Source: an uncultured Erythrobacter sp.
GTDB lineage: Bacteria > Pseudomonadota > Alphaproteobacteria > Sphingomonadales > Sphingomonadaceae
Length of the DNA stretch: 64,000 bases
NCBI GenBank assembly: GCA_947488755.1
Contig: CANLAD010000001.1
Coordinates: 386,247-450,246 of the forward strand
Reading direction: 5' to 3'
In this document: positions 21,675-29,631 of the stretch, in pieces
Layout: the number at the start of each line of letters is the position of its first letter
Numbering within the stretch: the first letter of the stretch is position 1
Made by a program: the position numbers and the translations under genes
The notes under the pieces: model-generated
Told to the model about the DNA's origin: nothing
What the model saw: only the letters and a program-made list of their open reading frames with translations
The model's database searches: none

Positions 21675-21720
21675 AAAAATGTAAAGGGCAGTCCCTCGCC
21701 CGTAGGAGGAACTGCCCTTT
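21675..21720 (-). terminator. strong intrinsic terminator of the short upstream unit
   Basis: Minus strand: arms 21720-21706 and 21697-21683 form a 15-bp stem with one G-U pair and an 8-base loop (CTACGGGC), followed by ACATTTTTGG. The hairpin is far longer than an average terminator; the T-run begins 3 bases after the stem. The upper stem contains CCTCC, which matches an anti-Shine-Dalgarno. Confidence 0.85.
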
Positions 21721-21775
21721 GCATGGTCAGCGGCCGGAAGTGCCGCTCACGAAACCTTACTCGGTAAGGAAGTTG

Positions 21776-21832
21776 TTACCGAATATGCTCCGTAGGGATC
21801 TTCACCGACCTCGCTACTGAACCATGAGACAT
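21776..21832 (-). CDS. 18-residue small ORF with an extreme Shine-Dalgarno
   Basis: Encodes MSHGSVARSVKIPTEHIR and stops with TAA at 21778-21776. AAAGGAGGTGATCC ends one base before the ATG, giving the GGAGG core a 7-base spacing; this pairs with all of the anti-Shine-Dalgarno. Two Val and two Ile codons are present, too few for a classic leader peptide. No family recognised. If translated, the peptide is basic and very short. Confidence 0.55.
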   Translation of the reverse strand: MSHGSVARSVKIPTEHIR

Positions 21833-22013
21833 CGGATCACCTCCTTTCGCGCTTGAAAGCCAAGACCTCGCCGTATCACCGGGGGCCGAGGACCGCGTTT
21901 TCCGCCGACCTCAGGTACCCTTTTGGGGGGTGGGATTCGCGTGTGCAAGAGTTGAATTCGATTTTTCCCGAATGCGCTGAAATTATCACCGGATTACCGG
22001 CATATGTAACGTT

Positions 22014-22619
22014 TCAGCGACAATCCTCGATCACGCGGGTCACTTCGGCCCAGGCGGGAAGGTAAAGCGTGCGCTCGCCTTCCGTGCCTAGCGCAAAGCG
22101 TCCCTTCGTGATCGCCATCGCATCGAGCAGTGGATCGCGCGCGGGCAGCTCGACGACAAGCAGCGGCTGGCGGCTTTCAAGCGGACGTGCGGTGAGGATG
22201 CGCTCGGTGGTCTCGGTCTGGATGCGCATGGCGCGCGGTCCGGTCGCGGGCGCGGCTATGACGCGCGCAATCCCGACCTGCCGGGTCTGGGGGTCGCAGC
22301 GCATCAGCAGCACCGGCTCATCACGGCTCGGCCCGAACACGGCGAGGCTTTCGCCCGGCTCCTCGACATAGGTCCAGGTGCCGATCGTCTGCGGTGCATC
22401 GATGTAGTTTTCGTAGACCGGGTCCATCGGCGGCGGTGGGGGAGTGGGCTCGGGCGTCGGGGTCGGTTCGGGAGTCGGCGTGGGCGTTGGCTGGGGCGCT
22501 TGCGTAGCCGCGGGCGGCGGTGGCGGCGCGGAAGCGGGCGGTTCGGCGCTGGGGACGCAGGCGGCGATGGTGAAGGTGAGGCCAAGCGCACCGGCGGCGT
22601 GGAGGAGACAAGCTTTCAT
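22014..22619 (-). CDS. proline-rich lipoprotein of unknown function
   Basis: 201 aa from the ATG at 22619. Signal peptide with lipobox TIAAC (Cys about 21), then a Pro/Thr/Glu tract (about 28-66) with repeated PTPTPEPTP units that probably spans a surface or periplasmic layer. The C-terminal domain has ENYIDAPQTIGTWTYV, LLMRCDPQTRQVGIARV and ends VIEDCR; the Cys residues might pair. Divergent from tlyA with 33 bases between, so promoters overlap the genes. Confidence 0.85.
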   Translation of the reverse strand: MKACLLHAAGALGLTFTIAACVPSAEPPASAPPPPPAATQAPQPTPTPTPEPTPTPEPTPPPPPMDPVYENYIDAPQTIGTWTYVEEPGESLAVFGPSRDEPVLLMRCDPQTRQVGIARVIAAPATGPRAMRIQTETTERILTARPLESRQPLLVVELPARDPLLDAMAITKGRFALGTEGERTLYLPAWAEVTRVIEDCR

Positions 22620-22652
22620 GCCCTCTAAATGCGCGCTATCGGCGAAAGGTCC

Positions 22653-23420
22653 ATGACGAGAAACGCAAAATCCCCGCAATCATCAGCCGGAAAGGCCCGG
22701 GTCGATCACCTTCTGGTCGAACGCGACCTCGCCGAGAGCCGCACCCGCGCGCAGGCGCTGGTGATGGCGGGCCTCGTTTTCGCGGGCGAGAGGCGGATCG
22801 ACAAGCCGGGGCAGCAGGTCGCGCATGACACCGCGCTCGAAGTGCGCGGGCGCGATCATCCCTGGGTCAGCCGCGGAGGGATCAAGCTTGCTCATGCGAT
22901 CGAGCACTTCGATCTCGATCCCGAAGGCGCGGTGGCGATGGATATCGGATCGTCGACCGGCGGCTTTACCGATGTGCTGCTGACCAAAGGCGCCGCGCAC
23001 GTCTTCGCGGTCGACAGCGGGACCAACCAGCTTGCATGGAAGCTGCGGCAGGACGAGCGCGTGACGGTGCTCGAGCAGACCAGCGCCCGGATCCTCACGC
23101 CCGAACAGATCGACCGCCCCTGCGACTGGGTGGTGTGCGATGCGAGCTTTATCGGCCTTGCCAAGGTGCTCGAACGCCCGCTCGACCTCGCTGCGCGGGA
23201 ATGCAGGCTGGTCGCGCTGATAAAGCCGCAATTCGAAGTCGCGCGCGAGGAAGTCGGCAAGGGCGGGGTGGTGCGCGACCCCGCGCTGCACGAAAGGGTG
23301 TGCGAAGAGGTGCGCGGTTGGCTCGCGGCGCGTGACTGGCGCATCGATGGCATCGTGCGCAGCCCGATCACCGGGCCTCAGGGCAATGTGGAATTCCTGG
23401 TGAGCGCCGAGCGCCACTGA
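22653..23420 (+). CDS. tlyA: TlyA family RNA methyltransferase / hemolysin-like protein
   Basis: 255 aa from the ATG at 22653 (GAAAGG 3 bases upstream; an ATG at 22629 would add 8 residues). N-terminal S4 RNA-binding domain (RVDHLLVERDLAESRTRAQAL), then a FtsJ-like methyltransferase with MDIGSSTGGFTDVLL and KPQFE. TlyA 2'-O-methylates rRNA cytidines in mycobacteria; in alphaproteobacteria the target is less certain. Confidence 0.92.
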   Translation: MTRNAKSPQSSAGKARVDHLLVERDLAESRTRAQALVMAGLVFAGERRIDKPGQQVAHDTALEVRGRDHPWVSRGGIKLAHAIEHFDLDPEGAVAMDIGSSTGGFTDVLLTKGAAHVFAVDSGTNQLAWKLRQDERVTVLEQTSARILTPEQIDRPCDWVVCDASFIGLAKVLERPLDLAARECRLVALIKPQFEVAREEVGKGGVVRDPALHERVCEEVRGWLAARDWRIDGIVRSPITGPQGNVEFLVSAERH

Positions 23421-23532
23421 CCGACGGACCTGATCTGCGCTGGGGATGGGCGGGCGGGCGCGATTGGCGCACGCGATGCTTGCGTGTATCGCACAAGGTG
23501 ATGGGGCCGGTGGGAGGCCTGGCGGGGGTGCC

Positions 23533-24081
23533 ATGAACCTGATCGCGTCGAAGTCGCAATTGCGGGCCAGCTTCATTCGCTGGGCGCTGTTCTTCGTGCC
23601 GCTGATCCTGCTGCTAGGCTTCGTTTCGGGCGAGCTTGGCAGCTCCGACACCGCATGGTTCGCCAGCTTGCGCAAGCCTGCGATCTTCCCGCCACCCGCG
23701 CTGTTCGGCATCGCCTGGAGTGTGCTGTTCGTCCTGATCGGCCTCGCGCTGGCAGTCGTGGCAAGTGCCTGGGGCGCACACGGGCGAAAGCTGGCGCTGG
23801 CGCTTTTTATGCTGCACTTTGTCGGCACGCTCGCCTGGACGCCGGTGTTCTTTGCCGCGCGCGAGATGCAGATAGCGCTCTACGTCCTGATCTACGTTGT
23901 CGTCAGCCTGTTCGTCGTGATCGTGGCTTTCTGGAAGGTGCGCAGGTTCGCGGCGGCGCTGCTGGTGCCGTATCTCGTTTGGGTGTCGTTCGCAGCGGTG
24001 CTCAATTACGAATTCATCAATCTTAATCCGGGCGGAGGCGCGTCCGGTGAGAGCGGCGCCGTGGTGCGCGTCGAGGTGTGA
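23533..24081 (+). CDS. tspO: TspO/MBR family tryptophan-rich sensory protein
   Basis: 182 aa from the ATG at 23533; open sequence upstream lacks similarity. Five membrane segments with WFASLRKPAIFPPPALFGIAW, FVGTLAWTPVFFAAREM and YLVWVSFAAVLNYEFINLN, the TspO signature. TspO binds porphyrins and sterol-like ligands in the outer or inner membrane and modulates tetrapyrrole and stress responses. A Gly/Ser-rich tail follows the last helix. No tetrapyrrole gene is adjacent. Confidence 0.93.
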   Translation: MNLIASKSQLRASFIRWALFFVPLILLLGFVSGELGSSDTAWFASLRKPAIFPPPALFGIAWSVLFVLIGLALAVVASAWGAHGRKLALALFMLHFVGTLAWTPVFFAAREMQIALYVLIYVVVSLFVVIVAFWKVRRFAAALLVPYLVWVSFAAVLNYEFINLNPGGGASGESGAVVRVEV

Positions 24082-24127
24082 AACGCGCGGTCTGGACATT
24101 GGGCCGCCTCATCGCCAGATAGCGGCC

Positions 24128-24376
24128 ATGCAAAGCGAAAACCCGATCATCGCCGACTTCGTCAAACTCGCCAACAGCGCCGCCGGAACGATGGCCGGCA
24201 TGACGCGCGAGGCCCGCGAAAGCGCGCGCGAGCGTCTGCGTGAGGCGATGGGCGGCATGGACTTCGTCAGCCGCGAGGAATTCGACACGGTCAAGGCGAT
24301 GGCGCAAAAGGCGCGCGAACAGGCCGATGCGCTGGAAAAGCGCGTCGCCGACCTGGAAGCCAAGCACGCGAAATAG
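24128..24376 (+). CDS. ubiK: ubiquinone biosynthesis accessory factor UbiK (BMFP)
   Basis: 82 aa, typical length. Helical with a C-terminal coiled coil (VSREEFDTVKAMAQKAREQA onward), the UbiK/YqiC/DUF526 pattern including FDTVKAM and LEAKHAK. It helps ubiquinone hydroxylation/methylation enzymes by trimerising and binding lipid. Same strand as tspO, 46 bases away. The open frame upstream to 24047 has no similarity. Confidence 0.9.
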   Translation: MQSENPIIADFVKLANSAAGTMAGMTREARESARERLREAMGGMDFVSREEFDTVKAMAQKAREQADALEKRVADLEAKHAK

Positions 24377-24384
24377 TCGCCCGG

Positions 24385-24813
24385 TCAGCAGGTCCGCGGA
24401 TTTAGCCCCATCGCATGGGCGATCGTGCACCAGTCTGCCTCGGATATTCCACGTTTCGGATTGCGGAAATAGACGCCCCAATTGTCCTCGTCCTCGACAA
24501 AGTCGAGTTCTGACAGAAGCGGTCGGACATCGGCATCGCGCGCGCTGGTGCGATAATCCACACGTCGCGCGAACAGGCGCCCGTTATCGATCGGATCGCT
24601 GATGATATCCTCGCCTTCGATCCGACCGATAGCGGTGAATTTCTGAACCGGATCGCCCGATTTGTATTCGCTCGTGGGTGTGTAAATGACGATCCCATCG
24701 CCATCGTCGGCCTCAGCGGCGATGTCCTCGCTCGTCCCGAGGAAACAGATCTCGCGCTCTTGCGCATCTTTTGAGTGGTCGAGGGAGGCGGTGCACAGGT
24801 AGTAGCGCGGCAC
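24385..24813 (-). CDS. EVE-domain (PUA-like) protein
   Basis: 142 aa from the GTG at 24813, with GGAG 7 bases upstream; a longer frame exists but is antisense to recO. Begins MPRYYLCTASLDHSK with a PUA-like beta barrel (GDGIVIYTPTSEY, FTAIGRIEGEDI, RRVDYRTSARDADVRPLL, WGVYFRNPKRGISEADW). EVE domains recognise modified bases in RNA or DNA. Divergent from recO across 94 bases. Confidence 0.85.
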   Translation of the reverse strand: MPRYYLCTASLDHSKDAQEREICFLGTSEDIAAEADDGDGIVIYTPTSEYKSGDPVQKFTAIGRIEGEDIISDPIDNGRLFARRVDYRTSARDADVRPLLSELDFVEDEDNWGVYFRNPKRGISEADWCTIAHAMGLNPRTC

Positions 24814-24907
24814 TGTTCGGCTCCATTGTCGGCAGAGGCATTGTAAGGGGCGAATGCGCTGTCCCGTGTACTTGTTCCGCACACTAACGCGCTTATGCAC
24901 AATGGCT

Positions 24908-25522
24908 ATGAACCTGCGCGCCCCCGCCATACTCGTCTCTTCGCGCCCGCATGGCGAGACTGCCGTGATCGCGCGAATGCTGACCCGCGAGCATGGTCTG
25001 GTGGCCGGATACGTCGCGGGCGGACGCGGGCGGCGGCTGAGGCCAGTGGTCATTCCCGGCAATTCGCTCGATCTCGAGCTGCGGGCCAAGTCGGACAGTC
25101 AGCTGCCGTTTGCGCGGATCGAGCTGGCGACCAGCCGCGCGCCGTGGATGCGCGAGCCGCTGCCCGCCGCCGCGATCCAGTGGGCCTGCGCGCTCACCGC
25201 CAGCACCCTGCCCGAGCGCAACCCCTATCCGCTGCTGCATGACGGGCTCGCGGCGCTGCTCGACGCGATCTGCCATGCGCCGTCCGCGCGCGGGTGGCTG
25301 GCGGCGATGGTCGGTTACGAGACGATGCTGCTGCGCGAGCTTGGCTATGGCGGCGGCGAAGGCCCGGCGCGGCCCGACACGCACGCCGACTTCGATGAAC
25401 AGTTCGACGCCTTTCGCCAGCTTCACCGTCCGATCCGCGACTACCTGCTTGCCGAGCGGCCGGGCGGTGTTATGGCCGCGCGCGTGGCGCTGGGCGAGAG
25501 GCTTGCGCGGATGCAGGATTAG
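24908..25522 (+). CDS. recO: DNA repair protein RecO
   Basis: 204 aa from the ATG at 24908 (24902 is an alternative). N-terminal OB fold (LRAPAILVSSRPHGETAVIA, VAGYVAGGRGRRLRPVVIPG), helical C-domain (GYETMLLRELGYGGGEGP). RecO loads RecA on SSB-coated DNA together with RecR. The zinc-binding Cys residues seen in many RecO proteins are absent, which is common in short alphaproteobacterial forms. Followed by leuB after 9 bases. Confidence 0.93.
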   Translation: MNLRAPAILVSSRPHGETAVIARMLTREHGLVAGYVAGGRGRRLRPVVIPGNSLDLELRAKSDSQLPFARIELATSRAPWMREPLPAAAIQWACALTASTLPERNPYPLLHDGLAALLDAICHAPSARGWLAAMVGYETMLLRELGYGGGEGPARPDTHADFDEQFDAFRQLHRPIRDYLLAERPGGVMAARVALGERLARMQD

Positions 25523-25531
25523 GGGAACATC

Positions 25532-26584
25532 ATGAAGATCGCCGTGCTGCCGGGCGACGGGATCGGCCCCGAAGTGACGCGCGAGGCGGTGCTGGTGCTC
25601 GAAGCGCTGGATCTGCCGCGGCTTACTTTGTTCGAAGGCGATGTCGGCGGTATCGCCTACAAGCGCCACGGCCATCCGCTGCCGTTCGAAACACTGACGA
25701 TGACCCGCGAGGCTGATGCGGTGCTGTTCGGTGCGGTGGGCGAGCCTGCCTATGACGAACTTGAACGATCGCTGCGGCCCGAACAGGCGATCCTGGGCCT
25801 GCGCCGCGAGCTGGGCCTGTTCGCCAATCTGCGACCGGCCCGCGTGTTCGAGGGGCTGGAGGATCTCTCGCCGCTCAAGCCCGAACTCGCGCGAAGCATC
25901 GACGTGTTGATAGTGCGCGAACTGACGGGCGATGTCTACTTCGGCGACAAGGGCGTGCGCGAAACCGATGCGGGCGAGCGTGAGGGTTGGGACATGATGT
26001 CCTATTCCGCGCCCGAGATCCGGCGCATCGCCGAGGTCGCTTTCCGCGCGGCGGCGCGGCGAAGCCTCACCAGCGTGGACAAGGCCAACGTGCTCGAGAC
26101 GAGTCAGGTCTGGCGCGACACGGTGATCGAGGTCGCGGGTGGACATCCCGATGTCCCGCTCGACCACCTGTATGTCGATAATGCGGCGATGCAGCTGATT
26201 GCCGATCCGGCGCAATTCGACGTCATCCTGACCGGCAATCTGTTCGGCGATATCCTGTCGGACCTTGCCAGCGCCGCGGTCGGCTCGATCGGTCTGCTGC
26301 CGAGCGCCTCGCTGGGCGAACGGCAGACTACGCACGGCACGTTCGGCATGTATGAACCGATCCACGGCAGCGCGCCCGATATTGCCGGGCAGGGCAAGGC
26401 CAATCCGATGGCGACGATCCTGTCGGCAGCGATGATGCTGCGCCACTCCTTTGCCCGCGAGGAGGACGCCGCGCGGATAGAGGCGGCGGTCGCGAAAGCT
26501 CTGGCGGATGGCGTGCGCGGCGCGGATCTGGGCGGCGAGCACGGCACGCGGGCCATCGGCGCGGCGGTGCGCGAGCGGCTTTGA
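25532..26584 (+). CDS. leuB: 3-isopropylmalate dehydrogenase
   Basis: 350 aa. Isocitrate/isopropylmalate dehydrogenase fold starting [20 protein letters not shown], with [13 protein letters not shown] (substrate Arg/Tyr region), [15 protein letters not shown] (Lys), YVDNAAMQL and [15 protein letters not shown]. Third step of leucine synthesis, NAD+ dependent. Reads on from recO with a 9-base gap; leuACD are not in the window. Confidence 0.97.
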   Translation: MKIAVLPGDGIGPEVTREAVLVLEALDLPRLTLFEGDVGGIAYKRHGHPLPFETLTMTREADAVLFGAVGEPAYDELERSLRPEQAILGLRRELGLFANLRPARVFEGLEDLSPLKPELARSIDVLIVRELTGDVYFGDKGVRETDAGEREGWDMMSYSAPEIRRIAEVAFRAAARRSLTSVDKANVLETSQVWRDTVIEVAGGHPDVPLDHLYVDNAAMQLIADPAQFDVILTGNLFGDILSDLASAAVGSIGLLPSASLGERQTTHGTFGMYEPIHGSAPDIAGQGKANPMATILSAAMMLRHSFAREEDAARIEAAVAKALADGVRGADLGGEHGTRAIGAAVRERL

Positions 26585-26599
26585 CGGCGCGCCGATGGG

Positions 26600-27697
26600 A
26601 TGGCCAATCCGCTCGACCTTACGATCGTTCTCCCTACACTCAACGAGCGCGGCAATCTCGCTCCCCTGATTGAGCGTATCGAGAGCGCGCTGGGACCGGA
26701 AGGCTGGGACGTCCTGATCGTCGACGATAACAGCGCCGATGGCACCGCCGACGAGGCGCGTGCGCTGGCGCTGGCAGACCGCCGCGTGCGGGTGATCCAG
26801 CGCATAGGACGGCGCGGGCTGGCGAGCGCTGCGATCGAGGGGTTCTGCGCGACGCCTGCTCCCTTCGTCGCGGTCATGGACGCCGATCACCAGCACGATC
26901 CCGCGCTGTTGCCGAACATGCTCGCGGCGTTGCGAGCGGACGAAGCCGATATCTGTGTCGCCTCGCGCTTCGCCCCGGGCGCGAGCACGGCGAGTTGGGA
27001 CGCGCCCGAGCGTGAGCGGCTTTCGGGCATGGCCAATGCAATGGCGCGCCGCCTCACAGGGGTTGAATTGACCGACCCGATGAGCGGGTATTTCATGCTG
27101 CCCACCGCGACCGCCCGCGCGCTCGTGCCGCGCCTGTCGGGGATCGGGTTCAAGATTCTGCTCGACCTGCTCGCAACCGCGAAAAGCCCGATGCGGGTGA
27201 GGGAATTCCCGCTCGAATTCGCCGCCCGGCGCGAGGGGGAGAGCAAGCTCGACCATGCCATCGCGTTCGACTTTCTTGCCGGGCTTTTTGACAAGACACT
27301 CGGCCGCGTGATCCCTACCCGGTTTGCGCTGTTCGGCACGGTTGGCGGGCTGGGCGTGGTCGTCCACTACGCAGTTCTGACGGCGCTCTATTCCGGCATG
27401 AGCGCGACGTTCTGGAAGGCTCAGCTGGCTGCGGTGCTGGTGGCGATGAGCTTCAATTTCTGGCTCAACAACTGGCTGACCTATCGCGACCAGCGACTGG
27501 CCGGAGCGGGCGCGCTGTTGCGCGGCTGGGCGGGCTTCTGCGCGACCTGCGCAGTGGGCGGCTTCGCTAATGTCGCGGTAGCAACATTGCTGGAAAGCGA
27601 AGGCGTGTTCTGGCCGCTCGCCGCGCTGGCAGGCATTCTGATCGGGTCGGTGTGGAATTATGCCCTGTCGAGCCGCTTCGTCTGGGGACGGTATTAG
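26600..27697 (+). CDS. GT2 glycosyltransferase fused to a GtrA membrane domain
   Basis: 365 aa. Residues 1-230 are a polyprenyl-phosphate glycosyltransferase (DPM1 type): IVLPTLNERGNLAPLI, VDDNSADGTADEA, AVMDADHQHD and SRFAPGAS. Residues about 235-360 form a four-helix GtrA-like domain. Such fusions make undecaprenyl-phosphate sugars (mannose, glucose or aminosugars) and may flip them. 15 bases after leuB, convergent with a PMT-family transferase that could use the lipid-linked sugar. Confidence 0.92.
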   Translation: MANPLDLTIVLPTLNERGNLAPLIERIESALGPEGWDVLIVDDNSADGTADEARALALADRRVRVIQRIGRRGLASAAIEGFCATPAPFVAVMDADHQHDPALLPNMLAALRADEADICVASRFAPGASTASWDAPERERLSGMANAMARRLTGVELTDPMSGYFMLPTATARALVPRLSGIGFKILLDLLATAKSPMRVREFPLEFAARREGESKLDHAIAFDFLAGLFDKTLGRVIPTRFALFGTVGGLGVVVHYAVLTALYSGMSATFWKAQLAAVLVAMSFNFWLNNWLTYRDQRLAGAGALLRGWAGFCATCAVGGFANVAVATLLESEGVFWPLAALAGILIGSVWNYALSSRFVWGRY

Positions 27698-27701
27698 GCC
27701 G

Positions 27702-29051
27702 CTACCGCCAACCCGCGATCCACGCCCATTTGGCGAAACTCTGCGGGCCGTCGAGCGCACCTGCCGTCAGGATCGGAAAGAAGAACGCGAATATCGCGAC
27801 GCTTCCTCCCAGCACCCCGTAAGCCCACCACTGCCGACCGCTGCTGCGCAGATCGCTCAATGCCATCGCCAGCGCTGCGAGCAGGAATACGCTCGGCATG
27901 ACATAGTGATAATAGAACTGCACCGGCTTGGGCGCGATCAGCCACAGACCCAGACTCGCCCCGTATCCCGCGACCGCGCCCAGCTTCGCCCAATCGCCGC
28001 GTGGCAGACCGGTCCACAGGCACCAGCCGAGCGCGGGCAGCCCCAACAGCATCGTCAGCGGATTGCCGATCAGCATTACGCCGCGCTGTGCGCCATCCTC
28101 GACTTCATAGAGATACCAGATGCCGCGCGTGTTCAGCATCCAATGATCCCACGTGCTCTGGTAATTGTGCGCCGCGATGACCTGTTGCTGCAGCGAGAGC
28201 ATATCCTGATGCAGCCCGATCAGCCCGCGCTCTGCGAGTGGCGAGGGGGCGGCAGCGTTGCCGAGCGTGTAGCCCGGCACGAATGTCAGCGCATAGACCG
28301 CAAGCGGCACCGCGCCGAGCCACACGAACGCTTCGATCAGGCTGATACCGGGCACGGGCACGCCGCAGCGGCTGTTGAACAGGCGTCGCCGACCCGCGGC
28401 AAGGCGGGCGGCGAAGAAGGCGAGGCCGAACGTCATGGCGAGCGGGACCGCGTTCCACTTCGATGCGAGCGCACACCCGATCGCAATACCGGTCAACGCC
28501 AGCCGCCTGCGCCCCGTTTCCGGCTGCCGGATGGCGGCGGCGAACTGCCAGGTTGCCAGAGCGAGAAACGCGACCATGAAGATGTCGAGCATCGCGATCC
28601 GCGCATGGATCAGCAGGTGGAACCCGGTGACGAGCAGCACTCCGAAAGCGAGCGTTGCGAATCGGTCGAGGCTGGCATGCCACAGCGCGCGCATCGCTGC
28701 GCCGACCGCGAGCGTTCCGGCGAGAAGTGGCATGATCCGCCAGCCGAGCGGATTGTCGCCGAAGATCGCCATGCCGAGCGCAATCAATTCCTTGCCAAGC
28801 AGCGGGTGCTCGCGATTGATGTATTCGCCGCCCATGCCCTCCCACCAGCTCAGCAATTCGCGCGCGGCTGGCAGGTAGTGGATCTCGTCGAAATAGGGCT
28901 CTGACGGGATGGCGAGCCGAATGCTGGCCAGCGCCATGAAGACTGCCGGTATCGCGATGCACCAGCCCCACGGATCGTGCGGGCGCGGCGGCGGACCAGG
29001 CTGGTTCTCGCGCGCTTGCGCGGTCTGTGGTGCGACACTTGCCATGTGCAT
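27702..29051 (-). CDS. PMT-family phospholipid-carrier-dependent glycosyltransferase
   Basis: 449 aa from the ATG at 29051 (29045 is possible; a TTG at 29084 is longer). Multi-pass membrane protein of the GT-C class: the first periplasmic loop has EPYFDEIHYLPAARELL with the catalytic Asp-Glu pair, then YINREHPLLGKELIA. Related enzymes transfer a sugar from polyprenyl phosphate to protein or lipid A. Stop codons of this and the GT2-GtrA gene are only 4 bases apart, converging, so donor synthase and transferase form a plausible functional pair. Confidence 0.9.
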   Translation of the reverse strand: MHMASVAPQTAQARENQPGPPPRPHDPWGWCIAIPAVFMALASIRLAIPSEPYFDEIHYLPAARELLSWWEGMGGEYINREHPLLGKELIALGMAIFGDNPLGWRIMPLLAGTLAVGAAMRALWHASLDRFATLAFGVLLVTGFHLLIHARIAMLDIFMVAFLALATWQFAAAIRQPETGRRRLALTGIAIGCALASKWNAVPLAMTFGLAFFAARLAAGRRRLFNSRCGVPVPGISLIEAFVWLGAVPLAVYALTFVPGYTLGNAAAPSPLAERGLIGLHQDMLSLQQQVIAAHNYQSTWDHWMLNTRGIWYLYEVEDGAQRGVMLIGNPLTMLLGLPALGWCLWTGLPRGDWAKLGAVAGYGASLGLWLIAPKPVQFYYHYVMPSVFLLAALAMALSDLRSSGRQWWAYGVLGGSVAIFAFFFPILTAGALDGPQSFAKWAWIAGWR

Positions 29052-29090
29052 CGGGCGCTTAGGCAAGCGCCCGATACCCGGCAAGATGGT

Positions 29091-29534
29091 TTAGGCGGTC
29101 GTCGCTTTCGCCTGCGGTGGCGCAGTCTCGCGATCCTGCGGAGCGGCGGCGCGTTCGAGCCAGAAGAGCCGCGCGCACATTGCCAGCAGGCCGATGCTGG
29201 CTGTCGCGACAACGAACAATGTCCACAGCGGCATGTTCATCCCCACCTTCCGGGCGCGTGGCGCAATCAGGAACAGACCGATCCCCACGGCAAACAGCAG
29301 ATCCCACCAAACCTGCACGCCCCACAGATTGTTGGTGTGGTTCTCCCAGATCGGCAGCACCCCGTCCTGCAGGATCGTGACGCCCGTGAAGGCGGCGAAA
29401 CCGGCAGAAAAAGACGCGGCGAGCGTGGCGCTTCCGATGATCTGCCGGTTGGCGAGGATGAAGCCGATCGCCACGAGAGCCGCGACAAGGCCGCCAATGA
29501 ACAGGGAGATGAACGGGTCGAAGGGGAGGGACAC
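29091..29534 (-). CDS. small multi-pass membrane protein, TetR-controlled
   Basis: 147 aa, GTG start at 29534 with AAAGGAG 8 bases upstream. Four predicted hydrophobic helices (about 8-27, 37-57, 76-91, 103-122) and a short polar tail. No family recognised. It is divergent from the TetR gene across about 100 bases that contain two GTAGCG-N2-CGCTAC operators. It could be a small transporter subunit or stress-response protein; I assign no function. Confidence 0.82.
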   Translation of the reverse strand: MSLPFDPFISLFIGGLVAALVAIGFILANRQIIGSATLAASFSAGFAAFTGVTILQDGVLPIWENHTNNLWGVQVWWDLLFAVGIGLFLIAPRARKVGMNMPLWTLFVVATASIGLLAMCARLFWLERAAAPQDRETAPPQAKATTA

Positions 29535-29552
29535 GGCGCGGACTCCTTTGAT

Positions 29553-29566
29553 GTAGCGAACGCTAC
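29553..29566. promoter_or_regulatory. TetR operator site 1
   Basis: Perfect palindrome GTAGCGAACGCTAC (6-2-6) in the divergent region, 19 bases upstream of the membrane-protein start. Same half-sites as site 2, with the centres 32 bp apart (three helical turns). This is a typical layout for a TetR-family regulator repressing its neighbour. Confidence 0.8.
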
Positions 29567-29584
29567 GCAGGCTTGTAACGCAAT

Positions 29585-29598
29585 GTAGCGACCGCTAC
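29585..29598. promoter_or_regulatory. TetR operator site 2
   Basis: Perfect palindrome GTAGCGACCGCTAC with the same 6-base arms as site 1 and a 2-base centre. Located 34 bases before the tetR start. Flanking T and A extend the symmetry by one pair. Together the two sites would let one dimer pair silence both promoters. Confidence 0.8.
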
Positions 29599-29631
29599 AA
29601 GAGCGATCTCGTAATTCAGGGGTATTTACTG

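Larger units (their letters stand above)
21675..21847 (-). ncRNA. candidate structured small transcript (sRNA or sORF leader) upstream of ilvE
   Basis: A compact unit on the minus strand: a 14-nt perfect complement of the 16S rRNA 3' end (21847-21834), an 18-codon ORF, then three successive perfect or near-perfect hairpins (21769-21755, stem CCTTAC/GTAAGG, loop CGA; 21747-21729, stem AGCGGC/GCCGCT, loop ACTTCCG; and the terminator). No matching Rfam family could be checked. It might be an independent small mRNA/sRNA or an attenuator leader of ilvE. A GATAAT box at 21987-21982 is a weak candidate -10. Confidence 0.6.

Noticed and set aside
21834..21847. Plus-strand 14-mer identical to the 16S rRNA 3' end
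   Set aside because: No further rRNA similarity on either side; it is the complement of a strong Shine-Dalgarno before the sORF on the minus strand.
24893..27760. Long open frame on the minus strand (about 955 codons)
   Set aside because: Antisense to recO, leuB and the GT2 gene, with low-complexity Arg/His composition; an effect of high GC.
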